Assembly: GCA_033064195.1 (NCBI GenBank)
Contig: JARBJD010000019.1
Coordinates: forward strand, 1 to 64,000
From: Blattamonas nauphoetae
Taxonomy: Eukaryota > Preaxostyla > Oxymonadida
DNA: 64,000 nucleotides
Direction: 5' to 3'
Position 1 is the first letter of the stretch. Each line of letters opens with the position of its first letter. The notes beneath the pieces were generated by a model. It saw nothing but the letters and a program-made list of their open reading frames with translations, did no database searches and was not told where the DNA came from. Positions 25,008 through 36,163 of the stretch are shown here, in pieces. The translations under genes and the position numbers were made by a program.

Positions 25008-27540
25008 TTATATCCCTCGAATCACAGGAGGAATGTGAGCTGGTGTCGTAATTCCGAGAATCGTGGAAGGCTCGAAGATGAACGACGCGACAGTGCAGTT
25101 CATCCCATTTCTCTTTCCAACTTCGGAGAGTGACTGTTTCAGAATCACGTTCAGCATGTCTTCCGACCCTTCCTCGTGAAGCACCACTCGCCATTTCTCT
25201 TCGCTGTCTGCCTCGTTTGGGGCAGCTCGCATCAAAATGAGAGTCAACAATCGACAAATCTCTTTGGCACACACAGGCGGCGAAGGATTGTGTGCGACGA
25301 TGATTGTGTCCTTGAGCGAGTTGACGAGCTGAGTCGTGCCGTGCGGCAGACGAGGGAAAGACAGAAGTACTCCACACACAGCAGAAGGATCGAAATCATT
25401 CGTCCGATTCATCGCCGACAGCAGATGCAGAAGGAGTTGTCGTCGCGTCTGATCTGGCGCGGTCGAGTTGTTCTGTTGGAGGAGAGCGGCTTCCCTCACT
25501 CCAATGCACTTCACCTCGAAGTCCACAAAGATTTTCAGAAGAGTGAGTGGACGAGAAATGACACAATCCGCATCAGCTGTGGAAGGCTCTGTGGAGGAAG
25601 GGGGGAAGATAGTGTGGTGTGTGATGTCGTATCCATCCAGTCCTTGTGTCACCTCATCCACTCGGAGGAAGAACTCCTTCATTCGAACATAACAATCTGG
25701 GAGTTCGATCAAGTCAAGATCATCAGGCTGATCGTATCCGATGGGGATTTGTTGCTGACGTCGATTCGTTGGTTGAGGCATCAAGTGGAGGAATGAGGAG
25801 ACAAGGTGGACGAGAGGAAAGCAATCAACTGTTCGGAGCAGCGGGGTCAGTTCCGAGCAGACACGCACCAGAGCAGGCAGCAGATCCTCCCTCGTTTGTT
25901 CGGCACGTTTGTCTTTACACAAGAGTGTGCTTCCTCTCTCCTTCATCTGTAAGAAGATGAGTGGATACAGCACGTGCAGTCTCTCCAATCCCGACGGCGA
26001 GTCAGCAAGTGAAGACACTGCCATTCGCATCACTCGCCACACATCTGCAAGCTCGTTCACATTCGTCTCTTTTCCTGCTGACGATGCTGCTTCCCCTCTC
26101 CCGTCGACCAGTGGTGACAGTGTTGTTCCATCTGTGGTTGTCTTTTCGGTTTCTTGTATGTCTGTGTGGAGAGGATGCCGCTGCTCGATCTCCAACAGCT
26201 TCTCCACAATCTGCTGTGCCTCGTTTTCCTCCAATCCGTCTCCATTCGAACGATCAGCATTCTGCCCAAGCAGGCAGATGAGAACAGTCTGTGTTTGCTC
26301 GTCCAGATCCTGCAGAAGGAGTCGGGCAATTCTGGGCACGACCTGAGGCCGCAGTGTCAACGTTGGTGTCCGCGTCAGGTCTGGTTTGATGCTGGCCAGA
26401 AGACACAGGGCGAGTCTGGAGGGGTGTTCAGAGTTGGAGAGGCAATTCAAGAGAGGATCCCAAAGGGAGTCTGGAGATGCCAAGCTGGTCAGAAGGAGCA
26501 ACAGAACGACAGTTAGCGGGTCATCTAAGCGTGTGTTTGGAGGGAAGACAGCAAGAAGGCGCGTCAAGAATGACTCTTGGACGTCGATGATAGGATGACA
26601 ATTATCACAGAATTCGAGGTATATATTCAAAATGGGGAGATGGTGGGTCGGTGGGGCAGCTGTGAGTGATGTCACGAGGAGCGTGAGCGGAAGGCAATTG
26701 GCCACGTTTTGGAGGGCTTCCTCTGAAGTCAGGAGAGACGAAGCAATCCGAATGAGAAGCTTGACTGTTTCGATACAAGGCGATGAGACATCTGCATCCA
26801 CAAAAAGAGAAGAAATACACCCGATCAGGTTCAAAGCAGCTGCCATGTTGATCGGTGATTTTTCCCACTCGTGGGGTCCGCGTAAAGATATATCGGCCTG
26901 CAAAGCAGCACAGTCAACACTGAGTAAGGTGGGGGCATACTCGATCATTGATATCGAGGTTATCTCATGGAGAATGCGGGCAGCCTTGTTTCGGATTGGA
27001 ACGTCTGACGAAGTGACAAATTGCAGCATGTATGGCAGGATTGGATCAATCATGTTCAAGGGATAGTTGTCAGTCCGCACAGAAGGATGCCGTCCCATCT
27101 CGATGAGAACGAAATCGAGGAGACGGATGATCGTTCGTCTGATTTTGTAGTTTCTTTCATGATCAGAACTATTCTCCAAGGTAGTGGGTGCATACAACGA
27201 ACTGATTTGCTTCAATGTTTCTTTGACGGTGCGTTCGATGCTATACCTGGTAGTCGAGTTGGAATCGAATGAGAATCTTTTCACGAGCGTGATGAGCATT
27301 GACCAGACTGTGTCTATTTCAAACATATAAATCCGCTTGAAAATGGAATTGGTGAGGGCAGGTTTACCTGGCAATGATAAAAAGAGTGATCCACAAACTT
27401 TGGAGAATGTCGATGATTCGTTCAGCGTATGCAACTCGTTCAGCGTTTCGAGAAGTGGAAAAATCGCTGATCAATTGATATAAAGAATTTGGTGTTCTCT
27501 TAATCAGATCGTAGGACTGTCCAGGAAACATGAATGTCAT
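25008..27540 (-). CDS. ARM/HEAT-like alpha-solenoid protein, ~833 residues
   Basis: Function unknown. The protein is almost wholly helical with Leu-rich helix pairs, suggesting an ARM/HEAT-type scaffold; a Glu/Thr-rich low-complexity stretch lies near the middle (EKTTTDGTTLSPLVDGRG). Model: exon 1 27,540-27,399 (start ATG; a second in-frame ATG follows at 27,531), intron 27,398-27,368 (31 nt, GTTTGT..CCAG), exon 2 27,367-25,008 ending in TAA. Splicing joins RIIDILQ to KPALTNSIFKRIYMFEIDTVW and gives a length divisible by three, which supports the intron. The next gene on the same strand ends only 149 bp upstream, so the locus is compact. Whether more exons follow the TAA is not known. Confidence 0.8.
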
Positions 27541-27689
27541 GACTCCGAATCAAAATTATCGATTGACACGTTAAGGGCAGGAACGACCGATCCAATATTT
27601 TCAAGAAATATAGAGTTTCTTAAACGTGTGTATGAGAAAAAGAATGAAAAAAGTGATCAGAACAGCTTGAATTCAACAAAAAGCATCGA

Positions 27690-30600
27690 TTAATCCGTTG
27701 GAGGAGCTGCGTTCCTGATGGCCATGAGAAAAGCAGTCCTCATCATGTCAGTATCCTCCAACAGCGGAATATCCAACCGATTGAAGGTCATGTGTCCCTC
27801 AGGCATGACCAGTCGAGCGACTCCCAACGAATTAAGGTTAAACCCGCCACTCCTGGCAGTTGGCGATGCCTTCAGATCTTTGAAGCCACCCGGTGGAGCA
27901 TTTGTCAGTCCTGTTCCGAGACGCAGGATCTCTCTTCGCATGTTGTTGTCTGCTTTCTTCACCATCTCCCAGAAGGCAGCGATCACTTGTGGGTGACTTG
28001 ACAGTTCTTCTGAGTATTTGGTGTGTCTCTTCCAATCATCAACGTCAATCTCGTCCGTTCCACAAACAATCAGCTCCAGTTCTTCCGGGCTGAGTAGACG
28101 GAGGACATGCTCAGGAACAAGCGTGTGGAGTTCCGACCGCATTGCTGTCAAAATGGGAGAGTAGTAATTCAGGATGGCGAGACAGCTGAGATCCACAAAT
28201 TCGGGAAGGTCTTCGAACGTCACTCGTGTGTTCTCGCCACCAGGATTCAAACTTAGGATTTGTCCATCTGGAGAAGTGAATACCCAGGCTTGGGCGTTGT
28301 CGGTAAGTTCCTCACTTGAATATCCGCGCATTTCTTCCAAAGTAGCATACAGATCGGGCCTGAGATATTGCAGATCTGACGGTTCCATTGCGAATCCTTG
28401 GAGCTGCTTCCAGATGAACTTGTTGAATCTGAACGGCATGTTCAGCCGCTCCAACATCACCTTTGCAAGAACAAGTCCAGCAAACTTGTAGAATTGATGA
28501 TATTCTGGCGCGAGGAACTTTGGGTCGCTTGGGATGGTCAGTTTTTGATTCCCTGCCCAGTCAGGCACGAAGAGGCCAAGATCTTTAGGATCAGTGAGTT
28601 TCTCAACAAGTTTGGTGAAGAACCAGCGCTTGACTCCATTCACGTCAATCGCGTTGGTTCCCTCTAGCATCACAAAGAACGGTTCGAGGATCTCGGCGTG
28701 TGAAAGTTTGTACATCGCAACCATCGATTTCGCAATGTTCGCGTCGCTCGGAAAGAGGACTTTGCACGATCCGAACATTTTGACTGGCTGGATCGCGGAG
28801 AGGGCGTCCATGAAATTCTGTCTCCTGATTTCGAATGATTCCGAAAATGAGGTCTTGAGGAGTCGAACGGATGGTGCCTGAACTCTCGCGGTGGTTGCAG
28901 CTGTGGCGGGCTCGAGTTGTTGGAGAAACACGGAGAAGCAGGGTTCGTTCAGAAGCGTCTCAGCATTCGGCCGCTCATTCGCGTCCTATCAAACAATAAA
29001 ATAAACAAATCAGGCATACAAAGTTCAGCATCTTTCCAATGATGTCACGAAGTGGTTCAGGGACTGTTTCAGGCACGGGATTGATTCTCTTCCGTCCAAT
29101 CTCTGAACGAACACTCATCGCGCTTTTCTGTGGAAATGGGAAATGTCCCGAGACCAGTTCATACATCATGACACCAATCGACCAAATGTCACTTCGACCG
29201 TCATATCTGGAAAAAGATAAGCGAACAAAGGAACAAACTCGAGATCCTCTTCGAATGACTCGGGGGCACGATAAACACTGAACGGCAATGGGAAAGAAGA
29301 AGGATGAAGACCTGTCGGAATAAAACTCGTCATCGGTTGTTTCTCCATACTCGCAGTACGTCTGGTCGAACAAATCGGCTTGGAGAATGATAGATGAAAT
29401 GAACTCATACAGAATTGTGCGGGGCCATCAGATGGAACATAAACGCAATGCGGGGCCATGTGTCTGTGAACAATCTCCGCTTTGTGCAAAATGTCCAGCC
29501 CTTTCAGAATCTGAGCGAGGAGTTTCAAAATATCCTGATAAGAAGTACACAGTGAGAGAATGTGACAAGAAATACTTCTTGACTCCATGCACGGACACTT
29601 CGAACCTGATTCATCCGTGCCAAATTTGTTTCAGGGTCGACATCCATCTGAGCTTCGTACGTGTTGTCGATCAGGCCTGACCGGAAATATGGAACAACTG
29701 CCGCAGCTGGAGCACGGAGAACATCGTCTCTTTCATCCGCCAATTTTGCGAGCAATTTCGAGTCTGGATTGTGTCGATATCGGACCACGCGTGGTTGTGC
29801 CTCGTTCCTCAGTTTACAAGCTTCCAGTGTGAACATGTCGTTGGAATGGATCGTAAACAAAACATCTAAAGGAAATCAAAATAATTTAATGCGAACAGAC
29901 CTCTTTCCGACAGTTCAGTTGGAACGTTCCTCTGAAGACAGACTTCTTTCAGCTTTCGGTTCTCGTCGTTCACGTGTGATTGTTCTTTCTCCAAATATTC
30001 AATTCTGGCCTTGGCTCCTAATTCCGCTTGGCGTGAGGCTTGGTATTGCTCAGCGATGAAGCGAGAGAGTGGTGTTTCTGGACCCAACAAACTCTGAAGA
30101 CGATTCGAACGAACGAGATCTGCTGATGAGATTCGTTGCGAAGGATTCTGATGAAAAGAAGGAAAAGAGGAAGAGATGAAGAGAGAGAACGACAGACCTT
30201 GCTCAGAAGAAGAGAGAGCAGAATCTGGACTTCTCCCACAATCCCTTCAGAAGCACAAACATGTGCGATGTCAAATCCCAAAACTGATTTCTCAATCTCA
30301 ACAGAACTCCCTCCAACAATCCATGAACGAGATGTCAACATTTCTAGAAGAAGCTGCCCAAAAGCCCACATGTCTCCCGCTGGCGACCCAATCTGAGCGT
30401 TTGGCTGAATTGCCTGTTCGAAGAATTCTGGGGCCCAATACTGCATTGTTCCACATTCGGCCGAGTAGCTTGTTTTCATCGTCCCTGTCCCAACAACTCC
30501 TCCAAAATCTCCTGAAATATCATAAATCACACATAACACAAAATATAGATGAGAGGAGAGAAGGAAAAGTGTCATGAAAATGTAACAAACGGGAAGAAAT

Positions 30601-31151
30601 CGGGAGAGAAGAACAAACCAAGTTTTGCTGTTCCGTCTTGCCCAATCAGAACATTCGACCCCTTCAGATCAGCATAAATCTCTCCATGCGAATGCAGAAA
30701 CGCAATCCCATCCAGAACATCTCTCATCACTCGATACACTCGCTGAAACAGAAAATGTCAAGTAATCACAAAATAAAGCATAAGCAAGACGAATCCATCA
30801 AAAATATCAAAAAAAAGTAGTGGAAATCAGGAATAGAGAATCACACACCACAACGTCCATCTTTCCCCCAAGTTTCTGGTTTTCGGAAAGATCGTCTTGA
30901 AGCGAGTGAGAACATAACTCCAGGACAACAAAATGTGCCATGTCTCCTTCGATCACCTCCTCAAACCCAACCACATTCCGATGCTGGTTCTTCTTAAGTT
31001 TCGCGATTTCGTGTTCATTCTTCTTGAAATCTGCTTCGGAGACGAACGGCAGAATCTTCATCGCATAATGTTCATCGGTTGGTGTTTTCGACACTTCATG
31101 CACTGATCCAAAACGTCCTTGGCCCAGGGTTCGGATGAACTTGTCTGACAT
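27690..31151 (-). CDS. Protein kinase - pseudokinase - HECT-domain fusion protein
   Basis: Ten exons (31,151-30,849; 30,742-30,619; 30,511-30,198; 30,147-29,901; 29,865-29,606; 29,534-29,411; 29,378-29,312; 29,277-29,239; 29,206-29,020; 28,985-27,690) give a continuous 986-residue frame ending in TAA. Kinase 1 (about 4-265): glycine loop GQGRFG at 10-15, Lys32, YADLKGSN in place of HRDLKxxN (catalytic Asp126 kept), DFG 144-146, APE 169-171; it looks active. A coiled coil (about 275-325) follows. Kinase 2 (about 340-575) has HRH for HRD (439-441) and DLF for DFG (459-461) but keeps APE; a pseudokinase. HECT domain about 600-985: N-lobe words FVMLEGTNAIDVNGVKRWFF are typical, but the AHTCFN site reads GHMTFN, so the thioester Cys is Thr955. 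An alternative start at 31,315 through a GTGTGA donor would add 20 residues. Regulation of ubiquitin transfer is inference only. Confidence 0.85.
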
Positions 31152-31315
31152 CGAGATGAAAAAGATGAATAAAATGAAAACATGGCTTGGATTGTTTTAA
31201 AGAAAGAAACAAGAATTGAAATACTTACAAAATAACAATAATCAATCACACATGGATCGGGAACCTTGACTTCAAATCGTTTGGAAACTTTGGGGTTTGC
31301 ACGATTTGTTGTCAT

Positions 31316-33088
31316 TTCCGAATGTGGTTTGATCCGGATTAATTTCGTTCAACCTCGAGAACTCCTTGAAATCACGACTCCAGAACCATTTCTTCATTAT
31401 GAAGCAATTATCTTGGTGTTTTTTTCGGAAGGTAAAAGATTCTTAACCTATCATTATTGTTCTGAACGCACCAATTTGTATCTTCCTTATCTCTCTTGAT
31501 CATCTTTTATCATGATTGTTCCAGATACGAAACAACTGTTTACGTCCCACATTTGCGCAAATCTCAATTAATCACCTTCAACCCCATCAGACAACCTGTC
31601 GTGGGACAATGCCTGTATTTCGGATAAACCATTCTCACCTCTCTCGTGTAGATTCATGTAGCCTTACCTCTCGAAAATATTCAAAATGAACAATCCGATT
31701 CATGTCTGGTCTCACTCAGAACATTGCTTCATCTCGTTCACAGTTTCATCTCTCATTCTCATCCACTGTTCCCTCTTCTTCACCCAGCATATCTTCACTC
31801 AGTTCAAAATGAGAGTCTGACCACTTGGCCTCGATTGTTGGATCCCCTTACTGAATATTCTCTCACATCGGAAATTGAAGTCTGACAGAGTATGTCCTTC
31901 ACCTTCTTCAGACCCTTCTCTTCCGACATCTGAAGACTATTTGTATTCTTGACCCATTTTCAGTCGCTTTCAGTGATTCACTCAAAGTCTCTCCGATTAT
32001 CCGTACCAATATCGACATTGGCCAAGTTCATGCTATCCTCGCTCAAAACTTGGAAAAAGTGTCCAACAATTGACGATGTTTGGTCTTACTCTTTGATTAT
32101 TTCTGTTTCTAGTGCTGTTCTTGCTTTCTCTCACTTTGGGAAGATGTAGAATAATCCATCGACTCTTCTCGGAGGACAAGCAGTTGATTTTTGACACTTT
32201 CCAAACCCTGAAAGAAAAGACTCCTCCAGCAGTTATTTTCAACACATTAGCCCAGATTTCTCTGCTCTAGTATCTCCGAATTGCCTTCAACTCTCTCCTC
32301 GCTGTCTATGAGATCACGGACCGAGATCTCGAAGTGTTTTATCTCCTTCAGGATCCGATATTTCCCAGATCTCCACCTTCAGCGCCATATTTTTGTCGCT
32401 TATTACTCAAATCGTCGTCGATCAAACTGCAAACCGTGTTGGATCAATTCCAAACGGATATGCACATGATTCATCCGGCAGCTGTTGCAAGTGAGTGGGG
32501 TAACAGAGGAAATCCAACACGCACAATTCCACTCATTGCGAGTGTCTGTCCACATCCATATCTGGAAGTTCCTCTTCCACGTCATCACGCACTCCCCACC
32601 ACTGAATCTCAATGAAAATCACAGAAAAGATCATGAAGATGATATATCTGTCTGTCATCACCATGTTTGATTCACGGAAGTGGCGGCAGTGGAACTCGAT
32701 CATGACTTCCTCCTCGAACAAGCCGAATGGGAGGGACGATGGATGACAGCGGTGGAAGATGAAGAAATGTTGAATTTCCGACTGTTTTCGTTTGGCCATC
32801 AGACGTACAGATGACACACTGAAAACAGGGGAAGACAGCAACGAAGACAGGACATGCTGCGAAAGGAAGGATGGGACGATGCCGTGGTGGCTCGAGTTGT
32901 TTGAATCCATCCTGAAGTATCGCAGGATCTGAGAAGCAGAGTGGGTGCAATCGGTATTCTTGCGTTGTTCAACATCGCAGAGTTTTGATAAAAACACCTT
33001 TTGATAAACTCATCTCACAATTCTTGATTCTTATTCGTGTTCATCAATCCTATCTGCTCTTTTCAGGGCTTGAAGAACATATGTTCGG
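31316..33088 (+). pseudogene. Decayed coding sequence, unknown
   Basis: No intact gene. A plus-strand frame at about 32,275-32,540 looks coding (FNSLLAVYEITDRDLEVFYL, LLLKSSSIKLQTVLDQFQ) and shorter pieces precede it in other frames from about 31,950. The rest to 33,088 is without a supported gene. I read it as a remnant between the kinase-HECT gene and the start of the SPFLNW array. Confidence 0.3.
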
Positions 33089-33102
33089 ACCCACAACGAA
33101 GA
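33089..33102 (+). promoter_or_regulatory. Upstream motif, variant form, of array gene 1
   Basis: ACCCACAACGAAGA lies 36 nt before the ATG at 33,125, the same spacing as the better-matching copies at the other array genes. Confidence 0.5.
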
Positions 33103-33124
33103 TTCTTCCTTTGAACCACCCAGA

Positions 33125-34195
33125 ATGAACACGATTGTCAAGAAAACTTCCTGCACCGATTCTCCTTGTCCGGGTATCTCTTCAGACTGCTTATCATATT
33201 CTCCAGAATGTACTCCTTTTCTGAATTGGGACGAAGACGATTTTGAAGATGAGAACCAACAAGAAGTTATCTTTCGGTCTCTTGTTGCCACTGTGAAGTC
33301 CCAGCCTGCATTTGAAGACACTCTGGTTGCGAAAGCAGTGGAGTTTCTGAAATCTATGTATTGGGATGATGAAGAATCAAGCGATGCTTTTCTCAGCAAC
33401 TTTGGGGAAACTCGTGATGATTCTCTGACAGAATTCATACAGTCGATTAGGGTGCTCATTTCATCGCCCAGTCAGATCATCACCACTGCAGCAATGAAGA
33501 TGCTTGGTTTTCTCTTCTTTTCTTGTCCTATGAAAACCCGACTTTCCCTCACCAATGCTGGTCTGATCCCTCAACTCATCCTCACTCTCGACCCACTATC
33601 TCTTTCCCTAATCGAAACTGTCCATATGCACGCCTCTCTCATGGAAACCATCACCTGTTCTCTCTGGCTCGAAACTCCGGGTGGTCTCGAACATCTCGGA
33701 ATTAAAGATGAGAATGAACAACAAACTGTTATCGAGAATATTTTCAAACAAGTTCTCGCCCCTTCGGAGAAGTATATATGCCATTTGTGCATGAACCGCT
33801 TTTCGATCATCGATCCAAGGCTATCCAGGTGGTTTCTGGAACTTCTCACCCAGATCCTCCAAATATCTCCTTCTTATCAACCAACATTGCATTTTATTCT
33901 TGATATGCCAGTCTTTCTCACGATTCCGAGTTACCTCACCTTCTTCGAACATGATCTCTCAATCTGCAATTTTCTGATATCTATGGCCATGGTCCAGCGG
34001 GAATGGAAGGAATCAAGGGGAGATCAGCGACAGATGGGGAAGAAAGTGGATGAAATGTTGAGAATGGAGGGCATCGAAGATGTGATTGAAGAAAGACTGC
34101 AAAACGACAAAGAAGGAATATTTGGAAGAGATATTGTTGCTGAATCGATCGAATGGAACACCTTGCAGGGCATGAACCTCCCAAAACTGGAATAG
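33125..34195 (+). CDS. SPFLNW-family helical protein, array gene 1 (356 aa)
   Basis: Function unknown; a lineage-expanded oxymonad family by memory. This is the first and an intact array member. Order of conserved blocks: variable leader with ECTPFLNW (about residue 30-37), VIFRSLVATVKSQPAFEDTL, TTAAMKML, GLIPQLILTLDPLSLSL, NEQQTV..NIFKQVLAPSEKYICHLC, RFSIID, PVFLTIPSYLTFFE, MLRMEGIEDVIEERLQNDK and the C-terminal GMNLPKLE. The sequence is almost all helix and has no signal peptide, membrane segment or catalytic motif that I can see, so an armadillo-like scaffold is a reasonable guess. The start codon is supported by the conserved motif 36 nt upstream. Confidence 0.85.
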   Translation: MNTIVKKTSCTDSPCPGISSDCLSYSPECTPFLNWDEDDFEDENQQEVIFRSLVATVKSQPAFEDTLVAKAVEFLKSMYWDDEESSDAFLSNFGETRDDSLTEFIQSIRVLISSPSQIITTAAMKMLGFLFFSCPMKTRLSLTNAGLIPQLILTLDPLSLSLIETVHMHASLMETITCSLWLETPGGLEHLGIKDENEQQTVIENIFKQVLAPSEKYICHLCMNRFSIIDPRLSRWFLELLTQILQISPSYQPTLHFILDMPVFLTIPSYLTFFEHDLSICNFLISMAMVQREWKESRGDQRQMGKKVDEMLRMEGIEDVIEERLQNDKEGIFGRDIVAESIEWNTLQGMNLPKLE

Positions 34196-36127
34196 AACGA
34201 GACAAGAAGAAGGGAAGAAACGAACGAGAAAACACCCTTCACTCTCCACACCCAACCATCTCCCGCCCCTCTTCCTCGTTTTCCCACGATTTCAACACCA
34301 CTCTCTCACTCTCTTACTTGTGATTCATTCTCTGCTGCTGTGTGTGTCCACGGCAGGTTCTGTCCTCTTTGCGTGGCTGATCGGGGTTGGCTGTTGACTC
34401 TCTTCACCAACCGTGCCTGCCCCATCCTCGCTCCATCCTCGTCCGAACTCCATTTGAGTGCATTCTCCTCATCGCCCTCGAACATCTGCAGACGTGTGCA
34501 AAGCATTCACTTTCACCAATCCGACACTCCTGCTCGGACGACATCATCACTCACTCTTCGTCCATCCCTCCCTCTCGCAAGATCAACTCGGCCGACATCA
34601 GCACTCCGATGTCAGCGTCCTCACTCCACGCGAGGGAGCGTTCGTGTCCTCATCCACTCGCCTCCATCTCTGCCTTCGTCTCCCTTTGTTTTGATGCAAA
34701 TCGAGAACGAACAATCAGCGATTTATGTTGGGAGTTCTCGCCTTCACGAGGGCCGAGTCGACACGACAGTTGAATCCCAACTTCATCACAATCTCCCATC
34801 ATCCAATGAAGGACAGCAACGAACACTCCCTCCCTAGCAAACTCACCCTCGTCGCCCTTCAATCGATATTCCACAGTCATTCCGCGTCTCACCACGGATC
34901 AGTTCGATCACCCCAGAAGGGTGCACAGCAGGACAGTTGATGGTGACTTGATGAAGATCTCCCTCGATCCCCTCCCAACATCCGCTCTCGTCTCCAATTT
35001 CATCGACGATGTTCCCACACCCAGCATGACCCACTGCAGTGTTTCAGGATTTGGGGGGATTCATGGAGTTTGTCGGAAGGAGTGACGACAACTGCTCTTG
35101 ACCGACGTTCATTCCTTTGTCACGACGAACGACTCTTGGGAACAGCTCAGAGACACTGTGTTGAAGTTCCAACAGCCGACGAAGACAAACCTCTCTACGA
35201 ACACGCTGGAAGTCTGTTCGTGTTTGGTTTGGTGGACAGAGAGTTGACTCGAATTAGAGGAAGACAGACTGAACGAGCTGTGGCAATACTCAATCAACTG
35301 AAATTGATGCACACAGCTTGTTCCGCTGAGTGAGGACAATCCCGCTGGCGTGAAGAGAGCAGTGATGATTGTTCACCCTCTCCCCAAAACAATCCGTTGT
35401 CCTTCGAGACAAACACGCAATGTGGACCAAACCAATCGAAATTGACGACGAAGAGATCGACGTTCTTCTCGTCAACGCTGACCTCGGCAAGGCAGACCTC
35501 TCCATCACGACAAGCGACCGAATCATTGTCGCTCCGGAATACACTGCCTTCACCAAACACCCAATCGGCGTCACTTCATGCCCTGTCGCCGTGAAGGACG
35601 GGATTATCAACATGGGCGGGTTGGATGGAGACGAGCTTCGGCCGTTCTGGACGTCTTGGAAAGTGTCTGAACTCGCCCTCAACTTTTCAGACACCAAGTC
35701 GGAGGTTGAACAAGCGAGTGGACGAATATGAAGTTGGAGTGTGACTCTTCGGGGAAGGCAGGTGATCTTGTTTGGTGGTCACGAATCAGACCGGCCTCTG
35801 TTTGATCCCAAATCGACTTTTCAACTCGACAAACGACATCCATCTTCAACCGAAGCCGCACAATTTTGCGATTGATGGACACACTCTCGCATGCTCGTCA
35901 ATCTGCAGGTATGTCAAAATAGATGCCACAATCGCACGTGTGAGGGTGGGTCCTCCAACAACGCGAGGTGGACAACCTTCCAACAGACACAGCCAACACT
36001 TCATCTGTTTTTCTACTGTCTCTGTTATTACTTCGTTTATCATTTTTGTCTTCGTTTGCTGAATGCTGCTGTTCATTCTGGAGGACTATTTCATCTCAAT
36101 CTCATTATTTCACTTCGTTTTGAGCTG
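34196..36127 (+). other. Array spacer 1: decayed duplicated coding sequence
   Basis: This spacer is repeated after the other array genes (about 37,620, 40,778 and 51,291). It contains Pro/Ser-rich frames (34,340-34,837) and shorter coding-like pieces at 35,070-35,333 (LTRIRGRQTERAVAILNQLK) and 35,369-35,731 (GGLDGDELRPFWTSWKVSEL). The same pieces recur in the other spacers in different frames and with indels, so they look like a decayed gene copied along with each unit rather than active genes. Confidence 0.5.
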
Positions 36128-36141
36128 ACCCATAAGGAGTG
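36128..36141 (+). promoter_or_regulatory. Upstream motif of array gene 2
   Basis: ACCCATAAGGAGTG (continuing ATTC) lies 36 nt before the ATG at 36,164. Confidence 0.6.
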
Positions 36142-36163
36142 ATTCTCTTCACAACAAGAAAGA

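Noticed and set aside
31151-31315. Extra first exon of the kinase-HECT gene ending at the strong GTAAGT donor near 31,228
   Set aside because: That donor joins out of frame to the only good acceptor; a weaker GTGTGA donor would work, so I kept the simple start and mention the alternative.
33125-34837. Longer protein by reading through the TAG of array gene 1
   Set aside because: The frame is indeed open to 34,837, but the matching spacers after genes 2 and 3 carry indels that shift the frame, so there is no constraint; the family C terminus GMNLPKLE is conserved right before the stop.
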